From: Brevundimonas alba
GTDB lineage: Bacteria > Pseudomonadota > Alphaproteobacteria > Caulobacterales > Caulobacteraceae
Direction: 5' to 3'
Assembly: GCF_011927945.1 (NCBI RefSeq)
Contig: NZ_JAATJM010000001.1
Span: 1,373,501-1,437,500, forward strand
DNA length: 64,000 nt
Under the pieces are notes generated by a model. That model searched no databases and was not told where the DNA came from. It saw only the letters and a list, made by a program, of their open reading frames with translations. Shown one piece after another: positions 8,212 to 17,650 of this stretch. Each line of letters begins with the position of its first letter. The stretch's first letter is position 1. Both the position numbers and the translations under genes were made by a program.

Positions 8212-11010
8212 ATGCGCAACGCCGCCTTCCTCGCCGCCGCCGCCGTTCTGCTGGCCGCCCCTTCGGTCGTTCTGGCCCAGGCCTCGCGGCCCGCGCCCGC
8301 TTCCGAACTCGCCCGGGGCGTCGACATCCCGTTCGAGGAGTTCACGCTCGACAACGGTCTGCGCGTCGTCGTCCACACCGACCGGAAGGCGCCCGTGGTC
8401 GCCGTCGCGGCCTGGTACAACGTCGGGGCCAAGGACGAGCCCGAGGGCCAGACCGGCTACGCCCACCTGTTCGAGCACATCGGCCTGTTCAACCCCACCG
8501 AAAACCTGCCGGGCGGCCTGATGGAGCCGCTGCGGGCCATCGGAGCCACGGACTGGAATGGCACCACCTGGTTCGACCGGACCAATTTCTTCCAGACCGT
8601 CCCGACCTCCGCCCTCGACCAGGCGCTCTACATGGAGAGCGATCGGATGGGCCACCTGCTGGGAGCGCTCAACCAGGAGCGGCTCGATAACCAGCGCGGC
8701 GTTGTCCAAAACGAGAAGCGGCAGGGCGACAACCAGCCCTACGGCCTCGTCTACTACGCCCAGCTCGAGGCGCTCTTCCCGCCCGGCCATCCCTATCGCC
8801 ACTCCACAGTCGGCTCGATGGCCGACCTCGACGCGGCCAGCCTCGAGGATCTGCGCCAGTGGCACCGCGACAACTACGGCCCGAACAACGCCGTGCTGGT
8901 CGTGGCGGGCGACATCGACGCCGCGACCGCCCGTCAGAAGGTCCAGCAGTATTTCGGGCACATTCCCCGTGGTGCGACGAACGAGCCGGCGCAGGCGGAC
9001 ATCCCGACCCTGCCGGCCCGCATCGACCAGCTGATGCACGACCGGGTGCCGAACACCCGCCTGTACCGCACCTGGGTGGTGCCGGGCCTGCTGGCCGAGG
9101 AGTCGGCCGATCTGCAGGTGGCCGCCTCCGTGCTCGGCGGTCTGGCCAGCTCACGCCTCGACAACGCTCTCGTGCGCGGCGATGAATCCGCCACCTCCGT
9201 CGGCACGGGCTATCAGGCCTTCCACCGCATCGGCATGTTCTCCGTCACCGTGGACGTGAAGCCGGAGCAGGACGCCGACGCCGTGTCCCGCAAGCTCGAT
9301 GACCTGATCGCCGACTTCGTTGCCAACGGCCCCACCGCCGACGAGATCGCCCGCACCGTCACCAGCACCCTGTCCGGCCAGATTCAGGCGCTGGAGCCGG
9401 TCGGCGGCTTCGGCGGCAAGGCCGTCGTCCTCGCCGAGGGCGAGCTCTACGCCGGCGACCCCGGCTTCTACCGCAAGGAGCTGGCCGCCATGGGCGCGGT
9501 CACGCCCGCCTCGGTCAAGTCGGTCATGGGCCGCTGGCTGACCCGTCCGGTGCTCGCCACGCGAGTCGATCCCGGCGACCGCGAGCCCTACGCCGAGGCC
9601 GCCGACACCCGACCGGCGCCGGCCCCGGCCGCGCCGCTGCCGGTCACCCCCCGCACGCCGATGCCCGGCGTCGGCGTCATGAAGGCGCTGGACTTCCCCG
9701 CCGTCGAGCGCGCCCGCCTGTCGAACGGCATCGAGGTGATCTACGCCCGCTCGACGACCGTGCCGACCACCCGCGTGGCCGTGGACTTCAATGCGGGCGT
9801 CGCCGCCGATCCGGCCGATGCGCCGGGCACGCAGCGGCTGATGCTCGACCTGCTGACCGAGGGCACGACCGGCAAGACCGCCGTGCAGATCGCGGAGGAG
9901 GAGGAACGGCTGGGCGCCGACGTTGCCGCCTTCGCCAGCGTCGACCGCACCACCGTCGGTCTGACGGCTCTCAGCGCCAATCTGGAGCCGTCGCTCGACC
10001 TTCTGGCCGAAGTGATCCGCAACCCGGCGTTCCGCGCCGCCGACATCGAACGTCGCCGCAACCAGCAGCTGGCCTCCATCGCCCAGGAGAAGAGCTCGCC
10101 CAACGGTATGGGAGCCCGCGCTCTGCCGGTGGTGCTGTACGGCCCCGAACACCCCTACGGCCGCGCCTGGTCGGGCCTCGGCGCCACAGAGGCGGTTCAG
10201 GCCCTCGACCGGGATGATCTCACCGGCTTCCACCAGCGCTGGATCCGGCCCGACAACGCACAGCTGTTTGTCGTGTCCGACCGTCCCCTGGCCGAACTGA
10301 CGCCGCTGCTCGAAGCGCGCTTCGGCGCCTGGGCCGCGCCCGCCGTCGCCAGGGGAACCAAGAGCTTCGATGCGCCAATCCCGGCCGGCCGCCCCCGCGT
10401 GGTCCTGATCGACCGGCCCCAGTCGCCGCAGTCGCTGATCATGGGCGGTATCGTCCTGCCGGTCACCGGCCGCGACGATCTGGTCACCCTGAACGCCGCC
10501 AACGAGGTCATCGGCAACGGCTTCCTGTCCCGCATCAATCAGGACATCCGCGAGACCCGCGGCTGGTCCTACGGCCTCAACGGCCGGGTCAATCTGCTCG
10601 AGCACCAGACGCCCTACATCGTCAATGCGCCTGTCCAGTCCGACCGCACCGGCGAGTCCATCGCCGTCCTGATCGACCAGTACCGCGGCTTCCTCTCCGA
10701 CCGGGGCGTGACGCCCGCCGAGCGCGACCGCACGGTCAACGGCAACGTCCGCCAGCTGCCGGGCAGCTTCGAGACCTCGGCCGCCGTGCTGAACGCCCTG
10801 CGCACCAACGCCCTCTACGGCCGCCCCGACAACTATTGGGAGACCTTGGCGCCCCGCTACGAGGCCCTGACGCCCGCGGCCATGGACGCCTCGGCCAGGC
10901 AGGTTCTCGACAGCACCAACATGGTCTGGGTCGTCGTCGGCGACGCCGCGGTGGTCCGGCCCCAGCTGGAAAGCCTCGGTCTGGAAGTGGAAGTCCGGGC
11001 GGCGCAATAG
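8212..11010 (+). CDS. M16 family zinc metallopeptidase (two tandem M16 units)
   Basis: A 932-residue exported peptidase of the pitrilysin/insulinase family. The signal peptide is MRNAAFLAAAAVLLAAPSVVLA. The first half carries the inverted zinc motif H85-L-F-E-H89, with a probable third ligand E168 in QNEKRQ. The second half (from about residue 500, ERARLSNGIEVIYARS) is the non-catalytic M16 unit that closes the chamber, including the RETRGWSYGLNG segment typical of this half. It degrades peptides in the periplasm. It is divergent from the decarboxylase gene and separated by 123 bp from phnC; no clear terminator is seen after the stop. Confidence 0.92.
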   Translation: MRNAAFLAAAAVLLAAPSVVLAQASRPAPASELARGVDIPFEEFTLDNGLRVVVHTDRKAPVVAVAAWYNVGAKDEPEGQTGYAHLFEHIGLFNPTENLPGGLMEPLRAIGATDWNGTTWFDRTNFFQTVPTSALDQALYMESDRMGHLLGALNQERLDNQRGVVQNEKRQGDNQPYGLVYYAQLEALFPPGHPYRHSTVGSMADLDAASLEDLRQWHRDNYGPNNAVLVVAGDIDAATARQKVQQYFGHIPRGATNEPAQADIPTLPARIDQLMHDRVPNTRLYRTWVVPGLLAEESADLQVAASVLGGLASSRLDNALVRGDESATSVGTGYQAFHRIGMFSVTVDVKPEQDADAVSRKLDDLIADFVANGPTADEIARTVTSTLSGQIQALEPVGGFGGKAVVLAEGELYAGDPGFYRKELAAMGAVTPASVKSVMGRWLTRPVLATRVDPGDREPYAEAADTRPAPAPAAPLPVTPRTPMPGVGVMKALDFPAVERARLSNGIEVIYARSTTVPTTRVAVDFNAGVAADPADAPGTQRLMLDLLTEGTTGKTAVQIAEEEERLGADVAAFASVDRTTVGLTALSANLEPSLDLLAEVIRNPAFRAADIERRRNQQLASIAQEKSSPNGMGARALPVVLYGPEHPYGRAWSGLGATEAVQALDRDDLTGFHQRWIRPDNAQLFVVSDRPLAELTPLLEARFGAWAAPAVARGTKSFDAPIPAGRPRVVLIDRPQSPQSLIMGGIVLPVTGRDDLVTLNAANEVIGNGFLSRINQDIRETRGWSYGLNGRVNLLEHQTPYIVNAPVQSDRTGESIAVLIDQYRGFLSDRGVTPAERDRTVNGNVRQLPGSFETSAAVLNALRTNALYGRPDNYWETLAPRYEALTPAAMDASARQVLDSTNMVWVVVGDAAVVRPQLESLGLEVEVRAAQ

Positions 11011-11133
11011 GCGGCCCCGCCCCCTCCGCTGCCGTCACGCTGGACGAAATCGTCGCGGCCGTGCCATTAAGACTTGCCCCAAGGGCCCGTTCGGGCCATG
11101 CGGCGCGCCCCTGCAACCGTCGACAGTCTGTCC

Positions 11134-11931
11134 ATGACCGCATCCGCCGCCGCCGTCGCGTCCGTCCGGGACGTGTCCAAGACCTTCGGCGCCCGCAAGG
11201 CGCTGAACGGCGTGTCCGTCGAGGTCGGGGCGGGTGAAATGGTGGCCCTGATCGGCCCGTCGGGCTCGGGCAAGTCGACCCTGCTACGCTCCATCACCGG
11301 TCTCCAGAGCATCGACGGCGGCAAGGGTGTGATCGAGGTCTTCGGCGAGGTCGTGCAGAAGAACGGCCGCACCACCGGCCAGTGCCGCTCGGCCCGCCAG
11401 AAGCTCGGCATGATCTTCCAGCAGTTCAATCTGGTCGGCCGTCTGTCGCTGTTCTCCAACGTCATGCTCGGCGCCCTCGGCCGCATCCCCGGCTGGCAGG
11501 GGCTGCTTGGCGTCTGGCCGTCCGCGGACAAGCAGAAGGCCATGGCGGCCCTGCATCGCGTCGGCGTCGCCGACTACGCGGCCCAGCGCGCCAACACCCT
11601 GTCCGGCGGCCAGCAGCAGCGCGGCGCCATCGCCCGGGCGCTAGTCCAGGGCGCGAAAGCCATCCTCGCCGACGAGCCGGTCGCCTCGCTCGATCCGGTG
11701 TCGGCTCGCAAGGTCATGGAATTGCTCGTCGAGCTGAACAAGCGCGACGGCCTCGGCGTCATCGTCACCCTGCACCAGGTCGACTACGCTATCCGCTACT
11801 GCGACCGCGTCATCGCGCTCAAGGCGGGCAAGATCGTCTATGACGGCCCGTCGACCGGTCTCGACACCAAACAGCTTATCGACATCTACGGTCCCGAGTT
11901 CGAGGACGCGTTCTGGGAAGCCAAGGCATGA
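11134..11931 (+). CDS. phnC: phosphonate/phosphite-type ABC transporter ATP-binding protein
   Basis: A 265-residue cytoplasmic ATPase with Walker A GPSGSGKST, the Q-loop in MIFQQFNLV, the signature LSGGQQQR, Walker B AILADEPVASLDP and the switch His in VTLHQVDYA. The whole-length pattern (CRSARQKLGMIFQ, NVMLGALGRIP) is that of PhnC. The ATG at 11134 is preferred; one at 11098 would add 12 residues of no known role. Its stop overlaps the phnD start (ATGA). Together phnCDE form an importer for phosphonate, phosphite or a similar phosphate analogue; no C-P lyase or phosphonatase gene is in the window. Confidence 0.92.
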   Translation: MTASAAAVASVRDVSKTFGARKALNGVSVEVGAGEMVALIGPSGSGKSTLLRSITGLQSIDGGKGVIEVFGEVVQKNGRTTGQCRSARQKLGMIFQQFNLVGRLSLFSNVMLGALGRIPGWQGLLGVWPSADKQKAMAALHRVGVADYAAQRANTLSGGQQQRGAIARALVQGAKAILADEPVASLDPVSARKVMELLVELNKRDGLGVIVTLHQVDYAIRYCDRVIALKAGKIVYDGPSTGLDTKQLIDIYGPEFEDAFWEAKA

Positions 11932-12926
11932 CCCTGCCATCCTTCACCCGCCGGCTGGCGCTGGCCGCCCTTCTCGCCCTCGGCGTCGCCTCGTGTGGCG
12001 GCGGCGACGACACCAAGGCCGGCGGCGCGCCGGACGAGATCGTCTTCTCCATCCTCTCCGCCGAGGGCCAGGCCTCGGCCGGCCCGCTGTGGCAGCCGCT
12101 GCTGGACGACATGTCCAAGGCCATCGGCGTTCCGGTGAAGCCCTATTTCGGCTCGAACTACACCGTTCTGGTGAAGGCCATGGAGGGCAACCAGACCCAC
12201 GTCGCCTGGTTCTCGGCCAAGCCCGCCATCGAGGCCATCGACCGCGCCCAGGCCGAGGTCATCGCCCGCACCGTCAACAAGGAGGGGATGGACAGCTATC
12301 GCTCCACCCTGATCGTCCGCACCGGCTCGGGCATCACGCTCGACCAGGTCCTGGCCTGCGGCAAGCGCTACGACTTCGGCATCGGCGACGCCCAGTCGAC
12401 CTCGGGCACGCTGGCTCCGATGGCCTTCCTGTTCAATCCGCGTGGCGTCGTTCCGGCCCAGTGCTTCAAGACCGTGCGCTCGGCCAACCACCAGGCCAAC
12501 GCCTTCTCGGTGGCCTCTGGCGTGCTCGATGTGGCGACCTCCAACACCGTCAACGCGGTCTTCCTCGCCAAGCAGAACCCGCAGGTGGCCAGCCAGATTC
12601 AGGAAATCTGGCAGTCGCCGCCGATCCCCGAGAGCGGCATCCTGATCCGCGAGGATCTCGACCCGGCGCTCAAGGAAAAGATCCGCAGCTTCTTCCTGAC
12701 CTACGGCCAGGGCGACACCGCCGAGGCCCGGCGCCAGCGTCAGATCCTGACCACACTCGAATATTCGCGCTTCAGCGCGGCCGACGACAGCTATCTGAAC
12801 CCCGTCCGGGAAATGGTCGCCGACCAGCAGCTGGGCGAGGCGCGCGCCAAGGGCGACACTGCCGCGGCCGCCACGGCCGAACGCGAACTGCAGCGGCTGC
12901 GCAGCCTGCGTGAGGTCCAGCCTTGA
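11928..12926 (+). CDS. phnD: phosphonate-type ABC transporter substrate-binding lipoprotein
   Basis: A 332-residue periplasmic binding protein with a lipoprotein signal (LALGVASC, Cys23). The body begins EIVFSILSAE and contains the PhnD-family stretch PYFGSNYTVLVKAM, in which the ligand pocket is formed, followed by HVAWFSAKPAIEA. The C-terminal 60 residues are a helical extension (QRQILTTLEYSRF onward). It overlaps phnC and phnE by 4 and 4 bp. Ligand specificity (phosphonate, phosphite, phosphate) cannot be deduced by eye. Confidence 0.9.
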   Translation: MTLPSFTRRLALAALLALGVASCGGGDDTKAGGAPDEIVFSILSAEGQASAGPLWQPLLDDMSKAIGVPVKPYFGSNYTVLVKAMEGNQTHVAWFSAKPAIEAIDRAQAEVIARTVNKEGMDSYRSTLIVRTGSGITLDQVLACGKRYDFGIGDAQSTSGTLAPMAFLFNPRGVVPAQCFKTVRSANHQANAFSVASGVLDVATSNTVNAVFLAKQNPQVASQIQEIWQSPPIPESGILIREDLDPALKEKIRSFFLTYGQGDTAEARRQRQILTTLEYSRFSAADDSYLNPVREMVADQQLGEARAKGDTAAAATAERELQRLRSLREVQP

Positions 12927-13738
12927 CCGACGCCGTCGCCCGGCCTGCCGCCGCGATCCCCAACCCGCCCGTCAAGTCGATGGGCGCGTGGGTGCTCGAC
13001 GTCCTGATCTGGGGCGGCGTCGCGGCCCTGCTGGTCTACAGCTTCGGCCCGGTCGAACTGAACCACGCCACCCGTCTGTTCGACCCGTCGGAAAGCACCC
13101 GCAATTTCGCCCGCGAACTGCTGAGGCCTGACCTGACCGACTGGCGGCTGTTCGTCTCCAAGATGTGGGAGACCATCCAGATCGCGCTCTGGGGCACCTT
13201 CCTGGCCGTCTTCGCCGCCATTCCCATGGGGCTCGCGGCCGCCCGCAACATCGCGCCGGTGTGGGTCGTCACGCCGGTTCGCTGGGTCATGAACCTGCTG
13301 CGGTCGATCCCTGATCTGGTCATTGGCCTGCTGTTCGTCGTCGCCGTCGGGCTGGGGCCGCTGCCCGGCGTCCTCGCCATCGCCCTGAACACCGCCGGCG
13401 TTCTGGCCAAGCTGTTTTCCGAGGCCGTCGAGTCCATCGACAAGGGGCCGGTCGAGGGCGTCCGCGCCACCGGGGCCACCAAGCTGCACGAGATCGTCTG
13501 GGGCGTGATCCCGCAGGTTGCGCCGCTGTGGACCTCCTTCGCCCTCTACCGCTTCGAGTCCAACAGCCGCTCGGCCACCGTGCTCGGTCTGATCGGGGCG
13601 GGCGGCATCGGCCAGGTGCTGTTTGACCGCATGAACGCCTTCGACTTCCGCGACGTCTCGGCCATCGTGATCATCGTGGTCGTCGCCGTGACCCTGATCG
13701 ACATGCTGTCTCAGGCCATGCGCAAGCGCCTGCTGTAA
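12923..13738 (+). CDS. phnE: phosphonate-type ABC transporter permease
   Basis: A 271-residue inner-membrane permease with about six transmembrane helices. The cytoplasmic EAA-like loop contacting PhnC is EGVRATGATKLHEIVWGVIP, and AGGIGQVLFDRMNAFDF is typical of PhnE. The start is a TTG at 12923 that overlaps the phnD stop as TTGA. The next ATG (12980) would leave most of the protein but lose the overlap, so coupling by TTG is preferred. One permease gene is present, so it probably forms a homodimer. Confidence 0.9.
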   Translation: MTDAVARPAAAIPNPPVKSMGAWVLDVLIWGGVAALLVYSFGPVELNHATRLFDPSESTRNFARELLRPDLTDWRLFVSKMWETIQIALWGTFLAVFAAIPMGLAAARNIAPVWVVTPVRWVMNLLRSIPDLVIGLLFVVAVGLGPLPGVLAIALNTAGVLAKLFSEAVESIDKGPVEGVRATGATKLHEIVWGVIPQVAPLWTSFALYRFESNSRSATVLGLIGAGGIGQVLFDRMNAFDFRDVSAIVIIVVVAVTLIDMLSQAMRKRLL

Positions 13739-13770
13739 CGGACCTCACGTCGTCCTCGCCGGTTGTCCTC

Positions 13771-13792
13771 CCGGAGCCGTCCTTGGCTCCGG
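13771..13792 (+). terminator. hairpin after phnE, possible weak terminator
   Basis: An 8-bp perfect stem CCGGAGCC (13771-13778 with 13785-13792) has a 6-nt loop and no T-tract. The right arm runs directly into the ribosome binding site (CAGGAG) of the following small gene, so it could instead affect that gene's translation. Confidence 0.35.
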
Positions 13793-13805
13793 CAGGAGAT
13801 CCACC

Positions 13806-14009
13806 GTGGCCATTCTCGACAACATGTTCCAGCCCACGTCCGGCGACAGCGGAAAGACCGGCGCGAACGACACCGACGGCGGCGCTGAGCCGCAGGTGTC
13901 GCTGCTGAACGACGAAACCGATCAGAACGAGGACGGCACGCTCGATCACGAGCAGGGCGCCGCGCCGACGTCGCCCATGGCGGACGACGCCGACGCCTCC
14001 GGTTTCTGA
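13806..14009 (+). CDS. small acidic hypothetical protein
   Basis: A 67-residue, strongly acidic, probably unstructured protein (MAILDNMFQPTSGDSG start, many Asp/Glu/Asn). It starts with GTG at 13806, and the CAGGAG ribosome binding site lies 7 bases ahead, which supports it as a real gene. It is downstream of phnE in the same direction and ends 3 bp before the convergent thrS stop. No recognised domain. It resembles in composition the other small disordered protein at 5003-5386, but no clear sequence identity is seen. Confidence 0.55.
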   Translation: MAILDNMFQPTSGDSGKTGANDTDGGAEPQVSLLNDETDQNEDGTLDHEQGAAPTSPMADDADASGF

Positions 14010-14012
14010 CGG

Positions 14013-15935
14013 TCAGCCGCGCAGGTCGGGCGGGGTCGCCTCTTCGGTCAGGATGCGAATGGCCTCCTCGACCGTGACCACCTCCTGCGCCTGCGAGCCG
14101 AGACGGCGCAGCGCCACCTTGCCCTCGGCGGCCTCGTTCTTGCCGACCACGGCGATGACCGGCACCTTGCCGACGGAGTGTTCGCGGACCTTGTAGCCGA
14201 CCTTCTCGTTGCGCAGGTCGATCTCGGTGCGCAGGCCTGCCGCCTTGAATTTCGCCACCACCTCGCGGGCGTAGTCGTCGGCCTCGGAGACGATCGTCGC
14301 CACCACCGCCTGCGTCGGCGCAAGCCACAAGGGGAAGGCCCCGGCGTAGTTCTCGATCATGATGCCGATGAACCGCTCGAAGCTGCCGAGGATGGCCCGG
14401 TGCAGCATGACCGGCCGATGCTTCTGGCCGTCCTCGCCGATGTATTCCGCGTTCAGCCGCTCGGGCAGGACGTAGTCGAGCTGCAGTGTGCCGCAGGTCC
14501 ACTCCCGGCCGATGGCGTCCTTGACCACGAAGTCCAGCTTGGGCGCATAGAAGGCGCCGTCGCCCTCGGCGATGACCGGATCGACCCCGGCCAGCCGCGC
14601 GGCCTCGCCCAGCATGCCCTCAGCCTTGTCCCAGAACTCGTCGGAACCAGCACGGACATCCGGGCGCGTGGCCAGATTGATGTAGGCCGTCTGCATGCCC
14701 AGATCGGCATGGACGATCTTGGTCAGCTCGATGAACCGGCGCGTCTCGTCGACGATCTGGTCCTCGCGGCAGAAGATGTGGGCGTCGTCCTGGGTGAAGC
14801 CGCGGACCCGCATCAGGCCGTGCAGTGCCCCGGACGGCTCATAGCGGTGGCAGGCCCCGAACTCGGCCATGCGCAGCGGCAGCTCGCGGTATGACCGCTG
14901 GCCGATGCCGAAGATCTGGACGTGGCCCGGGCAGTTCATCGGCTTGAGGGACAGGGTCTCGCCCTCGACCGTCTCGCACACGAACATGTTGGGCCGGTAT
15001 TTCTCCCAGTGGCCCGAGGCCTCCCAGAACTTCCGGTCCAGCACCTGCGGCGTCTTCACCTCGACATAGCCGGCGGCGTCGAGCCGGCGGCGCATATAGG
15101 CCTCGATGACCTGCCACAGCACCCAGCCCTTGGGATGCCAGAAGACCATGCCCCGGCCCTCTTCCTGCATGTGGAAGAGCTCCATGGCGCGGCCGATCTT
15201 GCGGTGGTCGCGCTTCTCGGCCTCCTCGACGCGCAGCAGATAGGCGTCGAGATCCTCCTTGGTGGCCCAGGCCGTCGCATAGATGCGCTGCAGTTGCGGA
15301 TTGCGGTGGTCGCCGCGCCAGTAGGCGCCGGCCAGCTTGGTCAGTTTGAAGGCCTTGCCGACGAACTTGGTCGAGGGGAAATGCGGCCCCCGGCACAGGT
15401 CGACCCAGCCGCCCGTGGCGTAGGTCGTGATCGTCTCATCCGCCGGCAGATCGCGGATCAACTCGGCCTTGAACGTCTCGCCCTTGGCCTCGAACAGCTT
15501 GATGGCCTCGTCACGATCCCAGACCTGACGGACCAACTTCTCGTCGCGGTCGACGATCTCGGCCATCTTCTTCTCGATGGCGGCGAAGTCGTCGGTCGAG
15601 AACGGCTCTTCGCGGAAGAAGTCGTAATAGAATCCGTCCTCGATGGCTGGACCGATGGTCACCTGGGTGCCGGGGAACAGCTCCTGCACCGCCTGCGCCA
15701 GCACGTGCGCCGCATCGTGGCGGATGGTCTCCAGCGCCTCGGGATCGTCGCGCATGATCAGGCGGAAGGCGCCGCCGCTTTCCAGCGGACGGTCCAAGTC
15801 CCACTGTTTGCCGTTGATCTCGGCCAGGGCCGCCCGCTTGGCCAGCGACGGCGAAATGGAGGCGGCGACGTCGCGGCCCGTGGAGCCGTCGGGATATTCG
15901 CGGCTGGCGCCGTCGGGGAATTTCAGTTCGATCAT
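14013..15935 (-). CDS. thrS: threonine--tRNA ligase
   Basis: Class II synthetase of 640 residues, the usual length. It has an N-terminal TGS domain ([18 protein letters not shown]) and an editing domain with [11 protein letters not shown] and the Cys-containing [13 protein letters not shown]. The catalytic domain has zinc ligands in [17 protein letters not shown] and VMLHRAILG, and a C-terminal anticodon-binding domain follows. Motif 2 ([14 protein letters not shown]) and motif 3 ([12 protein letters not shown]) are intact. It charges tRNA-Thr in the cytosol. Its start overlaps the yidD stop (ATGA), so yidD and thrS are co-transcribed. Confidence 0.97.
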   Translation of the reverse strand: MIELKFPDGASREYPDGSTGRDVAASISPSLAKRAALAEINGKQWDLDRPLESGGAFRLIMRDDPEALETIRHDAAHVLAQAVQELFPGTQVTIGPAIEDGFYYDFFREEPFSTDDFAAIEKKMAEIVDRDEKLVRQVWDRDEAIKLFEAKGETFKAELIRDLPADETITTYATGGWVDLCRGPHFPSTKFVGKAFKLTKLAGAYWRGDHRNPQLQRIYATAWATKEDLDAYLLRVEEAEKRDHRKIGRAMELFHMQEEGRGMVFWHPKGWVLWQVIEAYMRRRLDAAGYVEVKTPQVLDRKFWEASGHWEKYRPNMFVCETVEGETLSLKPMNCPGHVQIFGIGQRSYRELPLRMAEFGACHRYEPSGALHGLMRVRGFTQDDAHIFCREDQIVDETRRFIELTKIVHADLGMQTAYINLATRPDVRAGSDEFWDKAEGMLGEAARLAGVDPVIAEGDGAFYAPKLDFVVKDAIGREWTCGTLQLDYVLPERLNAEYIGEDGQKHRPVMLHRAILGSFERFIGIMIENYAGAFPLWLAPTQAVVATIVSEADDYAREVVAKFKAAGLRTEIDLRNEKVGYKVREHSVGKVPVIAVVGKNEAAEGKVALRRLGSQAQEVVTVEEAIRILTEEATPPDLRG

Positions 15936-16183
15936 CGTTCAGTCTTTGCAGGCGGCGGAACCGGGTCATAGCCCGATTTGCCGAATGGATGGCATTTGCA
16001 GAGGCGCCGGACGGTGAGCCATCCCCCCTTGACCGGTCCGTGCTGGATCAGCGCGTCCCGGCCATAGTCGGAGCAGGTCGGCAGGAACCGGCACTGCTGC
16101 CCGATCAGGGGCGACAGCGTCAGCTTGTAGCCGCGATGGGCCAGCCGGACGCCGCGTTCGTAGAGATTACCGCCGGGTGCCAT
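15932..16183 (-). CDS. yidD: membrane protein insertion efficiency factor YidD
   Basis: A small 83-residue protein of the YidD (DUF37) family that helps YidC-dependent membrane insertion. The family core is present: [20 protein letters not shown] followed by [17 protein letters not shown] and the Cys-Lys-Cys-His-Pro block ([16 protein letters not shown]). In many bacteria it lies by rnpA-yidC; here it is upstream of thrS with a 4-bp overlap. Confidence 0.93.
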   Translation of the reverse strand: MAPGGNLYERGVRLAHRGYKLTLSPLIGQQCRFLPTCSDYGRDALIQHGPVKGGWLTVRRLCKCHPFGKSGYDPVPPPAKTER

Positions 16184-16227
16184 GTCGCCGCGCTTATCCC
16201 CCGAGGCAGGCTCCGGGGCAACGGGCG

Positions 16228-16698
16228 CTATGCAGCGCCGGCGAGGCTAGTTCGCGTGTCGGGGCTCTTGCGCGCCAGCGCCTGCTTGACGGCGTCCAGC
16301 GTCGCTTCGATCGCCACCATGGTCGAGGCATGCCGCGCCGGATAGTCGGCGACCAGCTTCAACGCTCGCAGCCCTTCGAACCGACCCTCAGGACCTTCCC
16401 CGCCGGACTTGAGCATCGCCGTCATGGCGTGGCGGGCGGCCTCGATCTCTTCGGCCGAGGCGCCGAGTACGCTCTCGCCCAGAACGCCCGCCGCCGCCTG
16501 TCCGAGGGCGCAGGCCTTCACGTCCTGGGCGAAGTCGGCGATGCGCCCGGCGTCGTCCAGAACCACGTCCACAATGGCTTTCGACCCGCACAGCTTGGCC
16601 ACCCGCTCGCCCGTGCCCGCAGGCGCAGCCAGCCGTCCGCTGTGCGGCAGGTTCGCGGCCAGCTTGAGGATGCGCGCGCTGTACAGCTCGTCGATCAT
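16228..16698 (-). CDS. IscU/NifU-N-like iron-sulfur scaffold-family protein lacking the third Cys
   Basis: A 156-residue protein with the IscU-like fold pattern ([21 protein letters not shown] start). Two of the three cluster-binding cysteines are present: C37 in KLCGSK and C63 in [11 protein letters not shown]. The site where the third is expected, near the C-terminal helix, reads [14 protein letters not shown] and has Ser125. It may bind metal in a different way or act as a carrier. It sits upstream of yidD-thrS by 44 bp on the same strand. Confidence 0.75.
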   Translation of the reverse strand: MIDELYSARILKLAANLPHSGRLAAPAGTGERVAKLCGSKAIVDVVLDDAGRIADFAQDVKACALGQAAAGVLGESVLGASAEEIEAARHAMTAMLKSGGEGPEGRFEGLRALKLVADYPARHASTMVAIEATLDAVKQALARKSPDTRTSLAGAA

Positions 16699-16743
16699 GG
16701 CTCGAAGATAGGCGGGCAGGGGGGCGGAGTGAAGCCCGGGCCT

Positions 16744-17556
16744 TCAGCCGCCCTGCAGGGAACCCCAGGTCCGCGCCTGATCCGCGGCGCCCGCGCCGGT
16801 CCGGGCCCGCAGCCATTCCAGATTGCGGTCGGCGGCGTCCGGCGGCAGGTCGCGGCGCATCATCTGCTCGGCCTCGTCCATCTTTCCGTTCAGCCCCAGC
16901 GCCATGGCGAGGTTCAGCCGCACCTTCAGCGAGGCCCCCGGCTGGGCGGCGGCGCGGCGCAGCAGCGGCTCGGCGGCCGTCGTATCGCCCCGCGTCATCG
17001 CCGACATCGCCATATTGGTCAGTACATCGGGATTGTCCGGCGACAGCTGCAGCGCCCGGGCCCACGCCATCTGCGCGTCCTGCGACCGCCGCACCTGCTC
17101 ATAGGCCGTGCCCAGCAGGGACCAGGCGCGCCAGTCGTTCGGCCGGGCGTCCCGCGCCTTCTCCAGCGCAGCGACGCCGTAGAAGGCCTGACCGCGCGCG
17201 ATATGGCCCCGGCCGACCTCCAGCATCGCCTCGACGTTGTCGGGCTGGATCAGCAGAACCCGCTCGGCCATCTCGGCGGCCTCGACGTAGCGACCCAGCT
17301 CGCGCATCGACTGCGCCGCCTTCACCCCGGCGACCGGGTCGCGCGGGTCGATCTCGGCCTGTTCGGTCCAGAAGACGGAGCGGCTCAGGGCGTCGGCCCG
17401 GTCGTAGGCGGCGCGGGCCTCGGCGCTGGCGGGTGTGCGCGGCGCGGCGGCGGGCGCTGCTGGTGCGGTTTGTTGCGCGAGGGCGGGCGCGCCGACCACC
17501 AACAATGGCGCGGCGAGCAGGACGATGGTTGCGATGCGGGCGGTCGTGCGCGACAT
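16744..17556 (-). CDS. exported tetratricopeptide-repeat protein
   Basis: A 270-residue periplasmic protein. It has a signal peptide (ATIVLLAAPLLVVGAPALA), an Ala/Pro-rich linker, then about five TPR units from residue 75 to 240 (for example RYVEAAEMAERVLLIQP and DAQMAWARALQLSPDNPDV). The pattern resembles TadD-like TPR proteins, but no tad genes are nearby. It probably serves protein-protein interaction. It is divergent from the aminopeptidase gene, with 94 bp between them. Confidence 0.8.
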   Translation of the reverse strand: MSRTTARIATIVLLAAPLLVVGAPALAQQTAPAAPAAAPRTPASAEARAAYDRADALSRSVFWTEQAEIDPRDPVAGVKAAQSMRELGRYVEAAEMAERVLLIQPDNVEAMLEVGRGHIARGQAFYGVAALEKARDARPNDWRAWSLLGTAYEQVRRSQDAQMAWARALQLSPDNPDVLTNMAMSAMTRGDTTAAEPLLRRAAAQPGASLKVRLNLAMALGLNGKMDEAEQMMRRDLPPDAADRNLEWLRARTGAGAADQARTWGSLQGG

Positions 17557-17650
17557 GGAAGGCGCTCCGGAAGGTTCGGGCTCCAGACTCGGCCCTTCGC
17601 GTCAATCCTTGGTTAAGATCGGCCTTCTTCGGCCGGAAAGGCCGCCTGCG

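Noticed and set aside
9151-11007. Very long minus-strand open frame opposite the M16 peptidase (618 codons)
   Set aside because: Composition (His/Gly/Ala/Asp-rich) is that of an antisense shadow; the plus strand encodes a clear M16 protein.
11011-11133. Possible Pho box before phnC
   Set aside because: No pair of CTGTCAT-like half-sites with 11-bp period could be found; fragments such as CTGTCCATGACC overlap the start codon and do not repeat.
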